From: Sarocladium kiliense
Taxonomy: Eukaryota > Ascomycota > Sordariomycetes > Hypocreales > Sarocladiaceae
DNA length: 64,000 bases
Direction: 5' to 3'
Assembly (NCBI GenBank): GCA_030734395.1
Contig: JAUZTG010000003.1
Coordinates: forward strand, 682,001 to 746,000
The notes below the pieces were generated by a model, which was not told the DNA's origin, made no database searches, and saw only the letters and a list, made by a program, of their open reading frames with translations. Positions 32,472 to 44,991 of the stretch are shown here, in pieces. Within the stretch, counting starts at the first letter, position 1, and each line of letters opens with the position of its first letter. The position numbers were made by a program, and so were the translations under genes.

Positions 32472-34634
32472 GTTGGAAATAGAGAAGATGTTGTGCTGAT
32501 GAAGGATATCGTGTGTTGCAGTATGTGTTGCGGTGAGGTGTTGGTTCTGTCTGTTTTCATCACAAGAAAGGCATCGCCACAGCTCTCTTATACTCCTTTA
32601 CGAGCGTCAAAGTCCGCATTGAAGTCTGTGACTCCAGAATGAACACATCGTCACTTAGGCGCTATGCGATACCTATGTCGTCTTCGTCGTCCCTATCCAC
32701 GACAACTTACACGCAACCACGACTAATCATTAAATCACGGAGCCCGCGCAGCCCACTAGGCTCCTCCGCCATTCCACCCATAGGCTACCCAGTCCGGCAA
32801 GCCACATTTAAGCCCCCGACTCTACAGCCCTCTAATACAAAAAGACAGATAAAACGCCACGATTTGTCAGCTTAGCGAGTCTAAGTATTAGCTTTTTAGA
32901 GTGGTCGGATCATTAGTGAAGCGGAGTGACGGTTTACCCGTGGGGACGCTGGGTCTGGCGGAGTGGGTTGCGCAGGGCGGAGTTTTAGTGGTCGGAATTG
33001 ATCATATGTTTGCGTACACATGCCATTTACCGGGATTTTAAGGCTGGAAAATCTAGATGAGAAGCAGTATGACGATCGAGAGATCGGGAAAGACACCCGG
33101 GCGGCACACGTGGAGTGATGTAAGACAGGTGGAAGATCGGTGAGGCTGAAGAAGGTGGTGTGGGTGTTGCGTGTTCTAGTCTGCAGTTCTAATACTAACA
33201 ATACTAATCATAAAACAGTACGAAGTACTTGGAGCATGTCAAGCACCCCAAGCACCCAAGCTTGATCGCCAAAGATGGGCTGATATGGCAGTCAATTGAA
33301 CGAACAGTCAGACACCGCCATGCATCCGCCGGTGGTAGGCCACAATGTGATAGTGCACAATGCAGCAAGCGATTGCTGCGGCGAAGTTGTGTGTCAAAGG
33401 TACAGCCTAAGCAATGCAACAAAGGCAACACGGTGTCGGTGCCAACTAAATAGGCTCTCAGTCCTAGAACAAACACGAGAAGTAGTTGTCAGAGTGTACC
33501 TCCCAGGATCTCCTATACCTCCTCGAGCACTTATCTCTGGACTGTCTCCCGATGTTGTCAACATCAACCCTGCAAGCTAGATGCGTTATTCTACTTTCCC
33601 CTCCCCGACATTGGCGCCTGTGTAGAATGGAGATGTATAGTTTGGTAACTCTATGTTTGCGCCGTCGAGGCTCGTGGACTAACCTCTTGAATCGTCGTCG
33701 CAAACGCCCATCGTTCCTTTCCCCTTGAGCTGTTCCACATCTAGAAGGGGCCTAAACAACTCGCCATCTTACAAACAGGCTCCATATACCGAGATCAAAG
33801 CTTCTTTTTTTTTTTTTTTTGGTAACATGAGAGCACTCGTTGCCTCATTGAACGGCTTGTTCATTGAATTTGTAATACATTTCGGTGTTCAAATGTCATT
33901 TGGACACAACACTGTGCGTCAGTCTCGTCTATCTAATATACTTGCATAGTAAGACCACAAATGCCGTGGATGCGACAACCTGGCGTTGCAAATACCGGAT
34001 GATCATTGAGTGAACAGGGTCTTCTGCAGCTTGAAGTACCTAGGCTGATACCTTTTGACAGATGAAGGCTGACAGCGGAGCCAGTCCCAAGATTGCGAAG
34101 GTCGACAGCCGCCCTCTATGGGCGAGACTTCGAGATTCGTTCGAAGAACACGGCCCTGCTTTCGCGTGACGATCAGTCTGCCACATAACACATAAAATTC
34201 CTTCTCAAGTGCAACATGACAGCTGGGGTGAATGTTCTATACGATCTCCTACGGTCTCCCTCTGACTATTTCCGATTCACAACAAAGTTACTATCAGGCA
34301 GCAAGGGTCTGTACTTCAGGTATCTGCACCCTCAGTCAGTGATCGGTCACCCAACAGCACTGCCCCGCCAGCCTTCCTTGACATTGAGACAATGCATCAG
34401 AGTGCGGGCGCGTATACTCCCATGAGTGCAAGTGGCTTGCACAACCCCCATTCGACTCAGGACATAAGATGGCGACATTATCCAACCTATGTCACGAGGT
34501 GACAGTCAAGAGCAATTTGGGTCAAAACTAGCTTTCCGATCTTTGCTGGTCCTAGGCCTGCTCTCCGAGCTTCTCACCACGGGACGGCCCGCCAGCGATC
34601 CTCTCGCTAAGTAGAGCTCAGGGACGCCAGCGCC
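32472..34634. other. Long intergenic region
   Basis: About 2.1 kb with no supportable gene. A 16-base T run occurs at 33805-33820. Direct repetition of AGCACCCAAGC-like units occurs at 33240-33262. Open frames are short and unconvincing on both strands. Confidence 0.5.
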
Positions 34635-37600
34635 ATGGCTTCGTTTGGGAAGCTCACGAATGCATTTCTTCAAGCCTCACAAGAAAACACCGTTGCCTTC
34701 GCGAACCTCAATTTCGACTTTACGCTGATCAAGTTTGAGGCCCCGGAAGAATACCGTGGCCTCGGGGAGGCGCTGACTTCGAAGAGGCGGGCCTCGGCCG
34801 AGGACGGAAGTGCTCATATCACGGCACGCAAGCTAGCTGCGCTATTCCAAAGCGTCATCCCTGACGTCCCTGGCCTCGTCCAGGCATACGGGCGGCGAGC
34901 CAGCGAGGTTGCCAAGCTTCCCATGGTAAATGCGAGCGCTCAGCCTTCGGAAAGACTAGGCATCTTTGCCGATCATGTTGGAGCTGATGGAACCACAATC
35001 TGGGCAGCCGCTACTTCCGGCCGCGATGCAATCCCAATGCACCTGCTTGCCTGCATGCTGGCCCGAATCTGGAGACGGGAGGAAGCGGTTCCTATCTGGT
35101 GCGAACTCGTGGAGCAGAGAAAAGCCTTTCTCCAGAATCAGATGGCCGAAGGTCCTATCTTCAGACTGTCCGACTCGACAGCCACTCGGATCGATATTAC
35201 TCGGAAGCAGCTCGATGAGTGGGATGCCAGCGCGCGGGCATGGCTCCAGACTGCCGATGAGGCCAAGAAACGGGAGCAGATCCAATTCAAGCTCGTTGGT
35301 GATAACCTTTCGCTACCTCTTCCCTCCCACGACTCTTTGTACGAGTCTATAGTCAAAACGTGGACAGTGGCGATGCAGTCACTGGAAGATCTCATCAAGG
35401 GCAAACCGCAGTGCATTGACAACGGAGCGGCACTCTTGGGACTCGCCGCCTGGCATCTGTATCCCGATCTTTGCTTAGCAGGCACCAACCAGTACATCAG
35501 GCAAGGGGATCCTCTTATCGCTTCTGGAGGAATTGTCACGCTAGGGTTGAAGAACAAGGACCATGATGGGATGGGTGTTTTCTGGTCCCTTCCGTTATCC
35601 CTCGCGCGCTACTATGGCAATCCAGTGGTAGCTAAAAGGCATGCTGGCATCAGCGAATCGCGGGTCACTTTTGACGAGTTCCAGTCTGTGGTCCTGGGCA
35701 GCGTTATCAGTGGCTGGAGTGCGCATCACACGACCATCGAGCTGGAGGATCAACTCAACTTCCTCACTCGACTCGTCGACGAGATTCCAAACCTGCAGGA
35801 TCCAGATAGGAACTGGCTTTGCATGCTTAGTGAGGCTGCGCAAGACTTCTTGAGATCAGATGGGGTGCGTCGGCAGCATCTGAAGCAACTTATCTCGTTT
35901 GGTCAACGCCGGGCTGGTACTCTCCTGGCCCATCATAAATACTGGCCTAGCTCAGTGTTTGGAGTGACTAAGATCTCGAGAATTCTCGACACCATGGGCA
36001 ACCGCGAGGCAGAAGTTGATTTTCTGCATCAGTGGGCACTGATGACTTTGCCATCTGAGATGCTGCCCGACGCTATCATTCGTTACCGTTCCAATAGGTA
36101 TGCACCATGGAACTACATGAAGATCAGAGGCGATACGCCTGGCGTTAAAAGACAAAGAACGGACGCCAAAGGCGGTAAGATGCTAAACATCCGCTGAATA
36201 GACGAGTCCTCCGGCAATGACGAAGACCTTGAGCTGGACGATATTCACGAGGACGCCGAATTCACAGCGAGCATACCACCAGAGCCAGGTGCAGAACCAG
36301 AACTGTACGATCTAGTGGGTGGGAATCTCGCGTATGCAGCTGTATTCGTCGGCGTGCAAGATCGGAGACAGAGAGCCAGCAGAAAGAAAATCATGACCTT
36401 TGAACAACTTCTGAGGGCCTTGAAGGAAGGCTGGGTAACTATAGCGACGGTCGCAAAGTCGCTTGTCGGTATCTTGAACCATTATTCGACTTACATGGGA
36501 ACATATTTCCTTTCACTGAGAGCACTCAACGCCGCAAGACATCTCTACCATGAGCTTCCAGGAGCAAAAGTAGACTTGCAGGTGACTTCTCGGACTGCCA
36601 GCGTGGCTAAATGGTGGAAGACATATTTAGAGGTTGACAGGGCGGAAGTGAAGGTGACAAGGCAGCAGGATTATGCCCTCAACGAGGACACCATCAGGTC
36701 TTTCAAGATTGTCAGCGGGGTGCCTCTGTCTACCACTTGGAGCTGCATTGCTTATTTTGAAAGCGGGGGAATCAACGTGGACCCTTATGCGATCGGAAGC
36801 CATACATTTGCTATGTGCTATTCGACATCAATCTTCGTGGCTAAAAGCCTGTTGAGCGACCCGATGCCTCGTACGCCCGGAGAAAAGGACAAGCACATTT
36901 CTATCAATCATATTGAAAGGATATTCGGGAATGTCGGGAAACCTGGGCTGACGTTCTTAGTCACGCCACGAACTCCAAAGCTCCCAGCCCTGGATTACAG
37001 CTCGTGGCACAAGGTTGCTCATGAACCATTCGACGGCCAAGCACAAGATAACTTCCAGCAAACATCCTTCCATTTATCCTTTACGGGATATGAAATACCT
37101 CTGGAAATTGGTGACCGCGGCCGCTGTGATGTACTTGCATCCGTTCTCGAGACTGCTGTATCTGTATACGACAAGGGAGACTGGGTTGGTGACATTGATG
37201 TTCTATCAGCTGGGGGAAAATGGGCTGCGTGCCCGCCCATCCGGCTTTGTCCTCATCAAGCCACAGATGAAAGCAGCGCTGCGCTTACAAAATGGTCCCT
37301 CATCTCGATTGACAGCTGGCCAGAGCTGCTGGATCTTCCGCCATTCCAGGATGCGATTGTCCGCGCACATGGGAACCCGATAGCGAGGTTAGCTCTAGCG
37401 GCGCTCGCGATAACCCAGCGGCGAACAGTCTTGATTCTTCCTGGAGAGGGTAATTGTTGCTGGCAGTGTGCTCGCGACCTCTACTGGGAGGAAAGGCTGA
37501 AACAGCGTGCTGGAAAGGCCACAACAGAGCCTGCTGGTCAAGACCAGGATTCGGAGCTACCCAGCTATTCCGGACCATACTCACCTGCCGAGGAATCCGA

Positions 37601-37709
37601 TGAAGTCTACGCCTTTCACCTTCCACCCCTTCATGAGGATGATGAAGGGCAGAGCAGGGATGGCGAAGACGATGTGCCGTCCAGCAAAGCGTGCGTACTG
37701 ATCTACTAA
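34635..37709 (+). CDS. Large hypothetical protein, frame interrupted by one TGA within splice-like sequence
   Basis: The ATG at 34635 (GCCATGG) opens 520 codons to a TGA at 36195-36197. The same frame is then open from 36198 to the TAA at 37709. The two halves have matching style and no second start is needed. The TGA lies in GTAAGATGCTAAACATCC...GAATAG (36175-36201, 27 nt), which has a donor, a branch-like GCTAAAC and an acceptor and is a multiple of three. Longer in-frame introns from the same donor (to 36267, TTCACAG; or to 36282) also remove it, giving about 990-1015 residues. Landmarks are GTTIWAAATSGRDAIPMHLLA, CMLARIWRREEAVPIW and a poorly conserved acidic linker. No catalytic domain recognised; the type recurs as a fungal uncharacterised family. 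Confidence 0.7.
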
Positions 37710-39334
37710 GCTAGAGATTTTGCTAGTCTGCTTCAAACTGGAAGTCGTGCGTTCAATATCACATGAATACAGTATCTGATGACATGTTGCTCAGCCGAAA
37801 GGCGTTCGGCCCAAGCTCGGCTTTTGAACAGTGGCCATCGCAAAACCAGAAAGTCGTACGTCAAAGCATGGTGAAAGTTGGAATTCTGTTGGTGAAGAGT
37901 GAGGCTGAGCAAGAGTTCGTGTGGCGCTGTGGAGCTGTGGCGGGTGGGTGTTTATTTTGGGAAACACAGCAACCCAGTGAGAGCCGATGGAGGGCGGCGA
38001 TTGGATAGGCAGATCGGATGGTGGTGGCCAGTGAGATGCGGCACATGATCTATCAGTCTGATCATGATCCGAATGAAGTGCCCATCCCTCGATAAAGAGA
38101 CAAAAGCTACGGAGGATGGTGGCCAAACTGGAGAAAGGACCCTGGAAATAATGACGCGCGATATCGATGTCGGAAACGGGGAACAAGCCAAAAATCCTGG
38201 GAAATTGAATGCCCCTATCTCGCGTGCCGCCATCTCCAGAACCCCAGTCTCATTGCCTGCCAACCAGCCATCCGAATCCCAGCCCCTGAAGATCTGGGCC
38301 CCTCCACCCAAGTCCCCACCCGCAGCGACGTCACCGGGTTCGGTCGAGGGCGACCCTCCCTTGGCAGCCGCGCGCTCGGACTGGTCTTCTGCTGGCGTTC
38401 TGAAACCATGAAGGGGGGCAGCGAAACCTGCTGCAATGTGGACGAATGGAATATGCCTTGGAAGTACGCCGTATGCGCCTGGCGCTGGCGACTGTAGGCA
38501 AGCAAAGAGTGAAGCGTTTCCCGAAGGAGGCAACGACTGAGAGCCGGCTGCCTCCAGATAACCAAAGGCATGAAGCTTACCTTTAGTAAGGCCCGTCTTC
38601 ATCCACTTTCCAATGCCAGCACAGCCCAAAAAGCGTCGTAGGCTTGGTGATGGTAGTGGTGGTGCAGAGGCTGATACAACACTCATTAATCTTGAAACCG
38701 CCATCCCGTGATCCCTGTCTGTCCCAGAGTCCACTACAACGGCCACTGAAGCCGCTGAAGGGAGGATGCACTAATGTTCACCGTTCGCCATCATCTCCGG
38801 TACAACCACGACAGAACATCAAGAGAACTGCAAGGGACTAAGAAATCCAAAGGCAATAATTCGTTGTGCCGTCTAACCCGTTCCCTGGTCCCTTGGCTTC
38901 TTGATTCGCTCCACTGCCACTCGGCACTGCGCACTGCCTGCCCTCCCTCTGGCCCTTAGCACTGGAGCTCAGCCCCCCAAAAAGGTGCCGCCCCTCGTAC
39001 TTTACCTTAGCTACTGCGATCGCTCTCCAATTCAGGTACCCTCACCACTGTTCGCCCCCACTACAGGTACCCCGAGTCTTGAATTCCAGGGGACGGCTAC
39101 CAGCTCCACGTTCCAACCACTGCTCTGCGCTGTTGCGCTGCACCAACCACGCGATCGTCACCTCCTCCAACCTCCGTCCCGCGATCCCAAACTTTCCCTC
39201 CTCCTCCTACTATACCTTGCCAACAAACCCTCCCCCCCCCCGCCTTGCTCTGCAACGCTGTGCCTTTGCTTCCCTTCCGCTAGGGAACGCATCAACTCCT
39301 ATTACGACCTCGTCCACTTGAAACACGGCCGAAC
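37710..39334. other. Chitin synthase upstream region
   Basis: About 1.6 kb, ending in a strongly pyrimidine-rich stretch (38890-39330) with a C run near 39230 and TTACCTTAG plus two GGTACC motifs around 39000-39070. A 264-codon reverse frame (37952-38746) is composed of Ser/Pro/Ala without a family look and I take it as chance. Likely promoter and long 5' UTR. Confidence 0.5.
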
Positions 39335-42300
39335 ATGTCGTATAACCGATTAAGTACGTCTGCTCTACTTTTATTCTCCTGCTTGCTTGCTGCTCCAGTC
39401 CTGTCTCTCCCTTTCCCTTGACACCCAGATTCCCCATTGATACCCTTTTTCTTGCAACCACCTCGTTTCAACCTCATCTCTGCGGCTGCGCTGGACGTGA
39501 GCCTCCATATCGCGCCCTGACCTGCCCACGCGACCCTTTATACACGCGCCTATGTACACAACAGCGTCACGGCTTCAAGTGTAACAGGCAACGGTCACGT
39601 TGTGGCGCAACCACCGTTGTCTCACTCCCAGCCTGACGAGATACCCCGTGCCTCTTGGTCACTACCACGATCACCTTCTCGCGACCAGCTTTTCTCCAAC
39701 TCCAATCTAATCTCCAACTTTCACAGACGACAATTACTACGGCGGTGATCCAATGGATCGCCGTAACGACTACCGGACGCCTTCGCCAGGCGCCCACCCT
39801 GCCCAGCATGGCTACCAGCTCGACGATAACCCCTACGGCGGCGGCGCGCATCCAGCTCACACTCAGTCTCAGCTGGACATTCCCATGCCTCCTCAACCAA
39901 GATATGGCACTCCCAGTGATCAGCTCGCCCTGAATGCAGCAGTAAGTTCTCAGACCCGTATAGCTTGCGGTTCCTCGCACGGCGTGCTGACAGCTCCACG
40001 TATAGCAATCCACAGACAACCTGTCTGGTTATGATAATACCAGCCGCCACCCTGGCGAGTACGCAGTAAACCCCGAAGCCCATCACGACGCCTACTACAA
40101 CCAGCCTTACGAGCCGCAACCGCACGATCCTCAGGCCTACGACCAAGGTTACAACGACTTCGATGACCAACGGCCTATGCTCACTCCTGGCGGCGCACCA
40201 GTCGAGAACCCCTACGAGGACCAGCCTCAGCAAGCACAGAACCCTGCCGGTGGCATCAAGCGGTGGAAAACAGTCAAGCAGGTGCTGCTATACCGCGGCA
40301 ACCTTGTTCTCGATTGTCCGGTCCCCCCAATTCTGCTACAACAGAACCCACATGGCGAGCGCGACGAATTCACACACATGCGGTACACTGCTGCAACTTG
40401 CGACCCCTCAGACTTCTATAATGAGAACTTCACTTTGCGCCAGCGGCTCTTCAGTAAGCCTCGTCACACAGAACTCTTCATCGTCGTTACCATGTATAAT
40501 GAGGACGACATCCTGTTTGCGCGCACCATGATTGGTGTTTTCAAGAACATCGAGTACATGTGCAACCGGCCCAACAGCAAGACCTGGGGCAAAGACGCTT
40601 GGAAGAAGATTGTCGTTTGCGTTGTCAGCGACGGTCGTGCCAAGATCAACCCCAGAACAAAGGCTCTTCTGTCGGGTATGGGTGTCTACCAAGAGGGTAT
40701 CGGAAAGCAGCAGGTCAACGGCAAGGACGTGACATCTCACATCTACGAGTACACAACCCAAACCCACCTGGTTCTTAAGAACGATGTGGTCTCATTGGTG
40801 CACCGCCGCCAACCCGTCCAGATGCTCTTCTGTCTGAAGGAGAAGAACCAGAAGAAGATCAACTCTCACAGATGGTTCTTCCAGGCCTTCGGTCGCGTCC
40901 TTGATCCCAACATTTGTGTCCTTCTTGATGCTGGTACTCGTCCTGGAAAGGACTCTATCTACCACCTTTGGAAGGCCTTCGACCTGGAGCCCATGTGCGG
41001 TGGTGCTTGCGGTGAGATCAAAGCTATGCTGGGGCGAGGCGGAAAGAATCTCCTGAACCCCCTTGTTGCGACGCAGAACTTCGAGTATAAGATGTCCAAC
41101 ATTCTCGACAAGCCGCTTGAGTCTGCTTTCGGTTTCATTTCCGTCTTGCCCGGTGCTTTCTCCGCGTACCGCTACGTGGCTCTACAGAACGACAAGAACG
41201 GTCAAGGTCCTCTCGAGAAGTACTTCCTGGGTGAGACGCTTCACGGTGGTAGCGATGCCGGTCTCTTCGAGTCGAACATGTACCTCGCCGAGGATCGTAT
41301 CCTCTGTTTCGAAATTGTCACCAAACGCAACTGTCACTGGATCTTGCAATACGTCAAGTCTGCCACAGGCGAGACTGATGTGCCTGACACCGTCACAGAA
41401 CTGGTTCTTCAACGTCGTCGTTGGCTGAACGGTTCCTTCTTTGCTGCTATTTACGCTATTGTCCACTTCCTCAAGTTCTTCCGCTCGAATCACTCCATCT
41501 TCCGCAAGTTCGCCTTCTTCATTGAATTCGTCTTCAACACGGTTAACATGATCTTCGCGTGGTTCGCTATTGGCAACTTCTTCCTGGTCTTCAAGATCTT
41601 GACGACGAGTCTCGGCGACGAGGGTTTGCTCGGCAGGCCCGGTGAGATTCTCGGCGTTGTGTTTACTTGGCTCTATGGTGTTTTCTTGATCACTTGCTTC
41701 GTCCTCTCCATGGGTAATCGACCTGCTGGCTCGGGTAGACTGTACACTGCTATGGTGTGGTTTTGGGCGATGATTATGATGTAAGTTTTCACCGCAATTC
41801 TCATACCGCACAGATCGACTTTGCTAACTTTCCTAGTTATCTGATGTTTGCTGCCGTGTATATCTCCGTCATTGCGATTATGAACGATCTGGACAGACAA
41901 AAAGCTGAAGGCCGCGGTTTTGAAATCAGCGAACTCTTCGAGAACAAGGTCTTCTACACGCTGATCATCTCCGTCATGTCCACCTTCGGTATCTGGCTCA
42001 TTGCATCTCTCATCATGTTCGACCCCTGGCACATGATCACCTCCTTCCTCCAGTATATGCTCCTAACTCCCACCTACACCAATGTTCTCAACGTCTACGC
42101 CTTCTGCAACACCCACGATGTCTCATGGGGTACCAAGGGTGACGACAAGGTTGAGAAGCTTCCCTCCGTCAACACCAAAGACGGCCAAGGCAAGACTGAT
42201 CTTCCCGATGAGGGCGATCTTAATGCCCAATACCAGCGCGAAGTCGCCCTCTTCAGCACGAAGTTCAAGGCCGTAAAGACCACGCCCACCCCGGCCCAGC

Positions 42301-42569
42301 TGCAGGAGAAGCAGATGGACTACTACCGTGGTGTGCGAACTGGTGTCGTGCTTATTTGGATGATCACCAACTTCGCCCTCGCCGCGCTGGTCCTCAGCTC
42401 AGCTGGTCTCGAGAAGATTACCCCCGACGCGGAGAACCCAGAAGAGGCGGAAATCAACCGGTCGAACATTTACATGACCATTGTGCTTTGGAGTGTCGCA
42501 GTTCTGAGCGGCTTCAAGTTCATTGGTGCAATGTGGTTCCTCATCGTCAGGATGTTCCGTGGTGTATAA
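39335..42569 (+). CDS. Chitin synthase, division 1 (class I most likely, class III possible)
   Basis: Plasma-membrane processive glycosyltransferase (GT2) making cell-wall chitin from UDP-GlcNAc. Exons 39335-39353 (19 nt, MSYNRL), 39727-39941, 40006-41780 and 41837-42569 give 913 residues. The N-terminus (~1-155) is Tyr/Pro/Gly/Gln-rich and disordered. Catalytic landmarks are RHTELFIVVTMYNEDD, CVVSDGRAKINPRT, VLLDAGTRPGKDS, GGACGEI, NFEYKMSNILDKPLES, EDRILCFE and QRRRW. A C-terminal group of membrane helices follows, ending WFLIVRMFRGV. The first intron is 373 nt, unusually long. All catalytic motifs are intact. The class call rests on N-terminal wording only. Confidence 0.97.
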
Positions 42570-44140
42570 TCGGAGGACCTTGCTTTTTTTGTTCGTTTCT
42601 ATCATGATGCATCATCTGTTTTCCTATTTTTGTGTTTTTTTCTGTACTACATGCGCGCGGATAAGCGCACAGCAACACTCTGCATCCTATCTTTGTTTTC
42701 TTGGACTATACCCAGACTTAACTTTGATTTGGAACGATTATGATTGGGGGGTGGGGGACTACAGAGGAGGATTTCAATACTTGAATCTCATATTTCCTTT
42801 TGACTCTTTCAACGTTTTCTACCTTGTCTCTTGTCCTTGGCGAGGTCGTGATGGGTGTGTACATGTGATGGTCGGCGTCCTTTGTCTACTTCCAATTGGT
42901 CTTGAATTGTCTATGGTGACGAAGGCTTTACTTGGAGGAATTACTAACGCTCATGGTAGTGGACATGGCGAAGAGGATGGGGAACTCGGGCTGGCTCCAG
43001 TTGGTGGCAGGGTACTTAAGGAGGGTGGATGGGTAATAGTACGGGGATTGATAGAATGTAAGGTCGCAAATGGGAATCTTGCAAATGCTTACGAGTATCT
43101 TTCATACATGTTATGGTCAATGTTCTTGCGGGATACCATGTCATGCCAGTAGGCAGTCAAGAGGTGAACGCCTCGACAGTCCCTTCAATCGCCCAAAGCG
43201 CAGGGATACATGCCATGTAATCCCATCCAAACACACGCGACCAGAAGCAGGCCCCAAGGGAAACGAATGCAATTCAGCCGCTCATCGAATCTCACCTTCC
43301 ACTCCCGACCAAGGCCTTCCTATATCGCTATACTTATAAGGCTACAACATCACTCCACATACCCTGACCCCAAATATACACCGAATACAGAAGGTGTACG
43401 GTCCAGAAAAAGGCAAATACTCAGATCATTCCACGGAAAGCGGCAAAGCGGCACCGCACGTAATCTCCCCGTTGCTGCCAATATCTGTAGCCGCCCGTTC
43501 TACAATCCCGCCCCCGCTCCGGTCAGCGGTGGGAGGGTCTCGTGGTTCATCTCCGCCCACAGCCACGCGGCCGGGCGTTTAAAAACGTACCAAGAATTTT
43601 TGAAATTCGAGAGTCGGATGAGGAACGAGAAAAGATGGGACATGTAATTTTGGCATCGCTGGTATTGAAGGACGTGGGTGGTAGGTGAGTTGGATGGAAA
43701 TGCAAGTGCGGTGGTGGGTGATCGGTGGGATATGGTTGGTCCTAGGCGGGCGGTTGACGAGACTGGATGGTGTATCAGGCTGCGAGTCAGCAGACACACC
43801 GTTTGCCGTTGATTCTCACTTATGATACTTTCGTTGCTTCACGTGGAAAGGCAAAGTTCGTAAAGGATGCAGATCTTTGAAGATAACCAAGAAACCACTT
43901 TTTCGTTGAGGAACCTCTAAGTATTGTGTCCCGACTCGCGTCAGACATAGATAAATCAACATGATAGATAGAAAAGTAAGAAAACGCCTCGAAGATGCCA
44001 GTATTATGGACATAAAAAATCGCCCAAAAAAGAAAACAGAGGTATCTAGAGCAACACACTCATGAGAAGAAGAGAAAAAGCCACAGAGCCCTATATACAC
44101 AACCCTACACACCAACTCAAGCAGCTTGAAGATGTAACCT
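42570..44140. other. Convergent intergenic region after chitin synthase
   Basis: A T-rich stretch directly after the stop (42580-42650) is probably the 3' UTR. Beyond it no gene is visible. A 200-codon forward frame at 42523-43152 starts inside the chitin synthase exon in another phase and looks non-coding. Confidence 0.5.
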
Positions 44141-44991
44141 TTAGCCGAAGAACCAGTACGCAGCAGTGTAGAAGCTTGAGTCGCTCTTTCCACCCTCCTT
44201 GCAGCCATGAGAGCTACCAGCACCAGTCTGCACACGGTAGACAAACTTGAGTCCCTTGGTACCCGCACCCTCAGTTCCCTCCTTGACACCGAGACGGAGC
44301 CACGCGACGGCAGCTTCACCGTTGGCACCGGCAGCAGAACTCTTGGGGGCGTTGAAACCATCGAGCTTGGCGCACTGGATGGAGAGACCGTCTTCGAGCT
44401 TGAACATGGGGACACCGGCGTCGGTGAAGAAGTGCTCGCCGACGTGCTGGAGCTCGAAGTTGTCGAGGCCGGGGATGGGGAGTGGTGCGGCAGGGAGGAA
44501 GGGAGAGGAGGCGTCTGCGCCGGGAGAAGAGCTGGGGACGCGGTCGGGGAGGGAGTCGAGGAGGTTGAGCGGGATGTTCTCGGAGGCAGACTCGATGACC
44601 ATGGCGGTGAGACGGTCAAAGGTGGCCTGGTCGAGGGAGCTGGCATCCTCGGGGTTGGGATAGAAGGGAGTCATGTCGTAGAGACCTGCGAGGGCACCAG
44701 TTGCGACAGGGTCGGCGTCTGTGCCGGCACAGGTGTAGTTCTGGATGCCGTAGCCGAGAGCAATCTTCTTGAGACGAACTCCAGCTGGAGGAGCGGGGAG
44801 TTCCTCTGGTAGGAATGTGTTAGTGAAGGTGTTGAGGTGATGGGGAACAGGGATAGCTTACGGAAGTCACCGTTGACGGGGAGGACAGGCTTGACGCCAT
44901 TGCAGCGACGGCGAAGACGACCAGAGTTGTTGATGGGAGTGGCAGCAGCAAGAGCCGCGGTGGCCAGGACGAGGAGTGACTTTCCAATCAT
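44141..44991 (-). CDS. Secreted DUF3455-family protein
   Basis: Two exons, 44862-44991 and 44141-44805, phase 1, give 264 residues. The signal peptide is MIGKSLLVLATAALAAATP, and cleavage is likely after the ATP. The DUF3455 domain covers the rest: LKKIALGYGIQNYTCAG, VATGALAGLYDMTPFY, FELQHVGEHFFTDAGVPMF, VAWLRLG, LKFVYRVQTGAGS and the closing SFYTAAYWFFG. Family proteins are small extracellular fungal proteins of unknown function, sometimes mislabelled malate dehydrogenase in databases. Few cysteines suggest one or two disulfides (NYTC with SHGC). Confidence 0.88.

Noticed and set aside
37952..38746. Reverse 264-codon frame upstream of chitin synthase
   Set aside because: Low-complexity Ser/Ala/Pro composition, no motif, and it lies in what looks like promoter DNA. 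Forward and other reverse frames overlap it equally.
39567..40233. Reverse frames of 150-170 codons
   Set aside because: Antisense to the chitin synthase N-terminal exons, caused by the GC-rich Gly/Pro/Gln coding sequence.
44207..44812. Forward 201-codon frame rich in Gly/Glu
   Set aside because: Antisense shadow of the DUF3455 gene.
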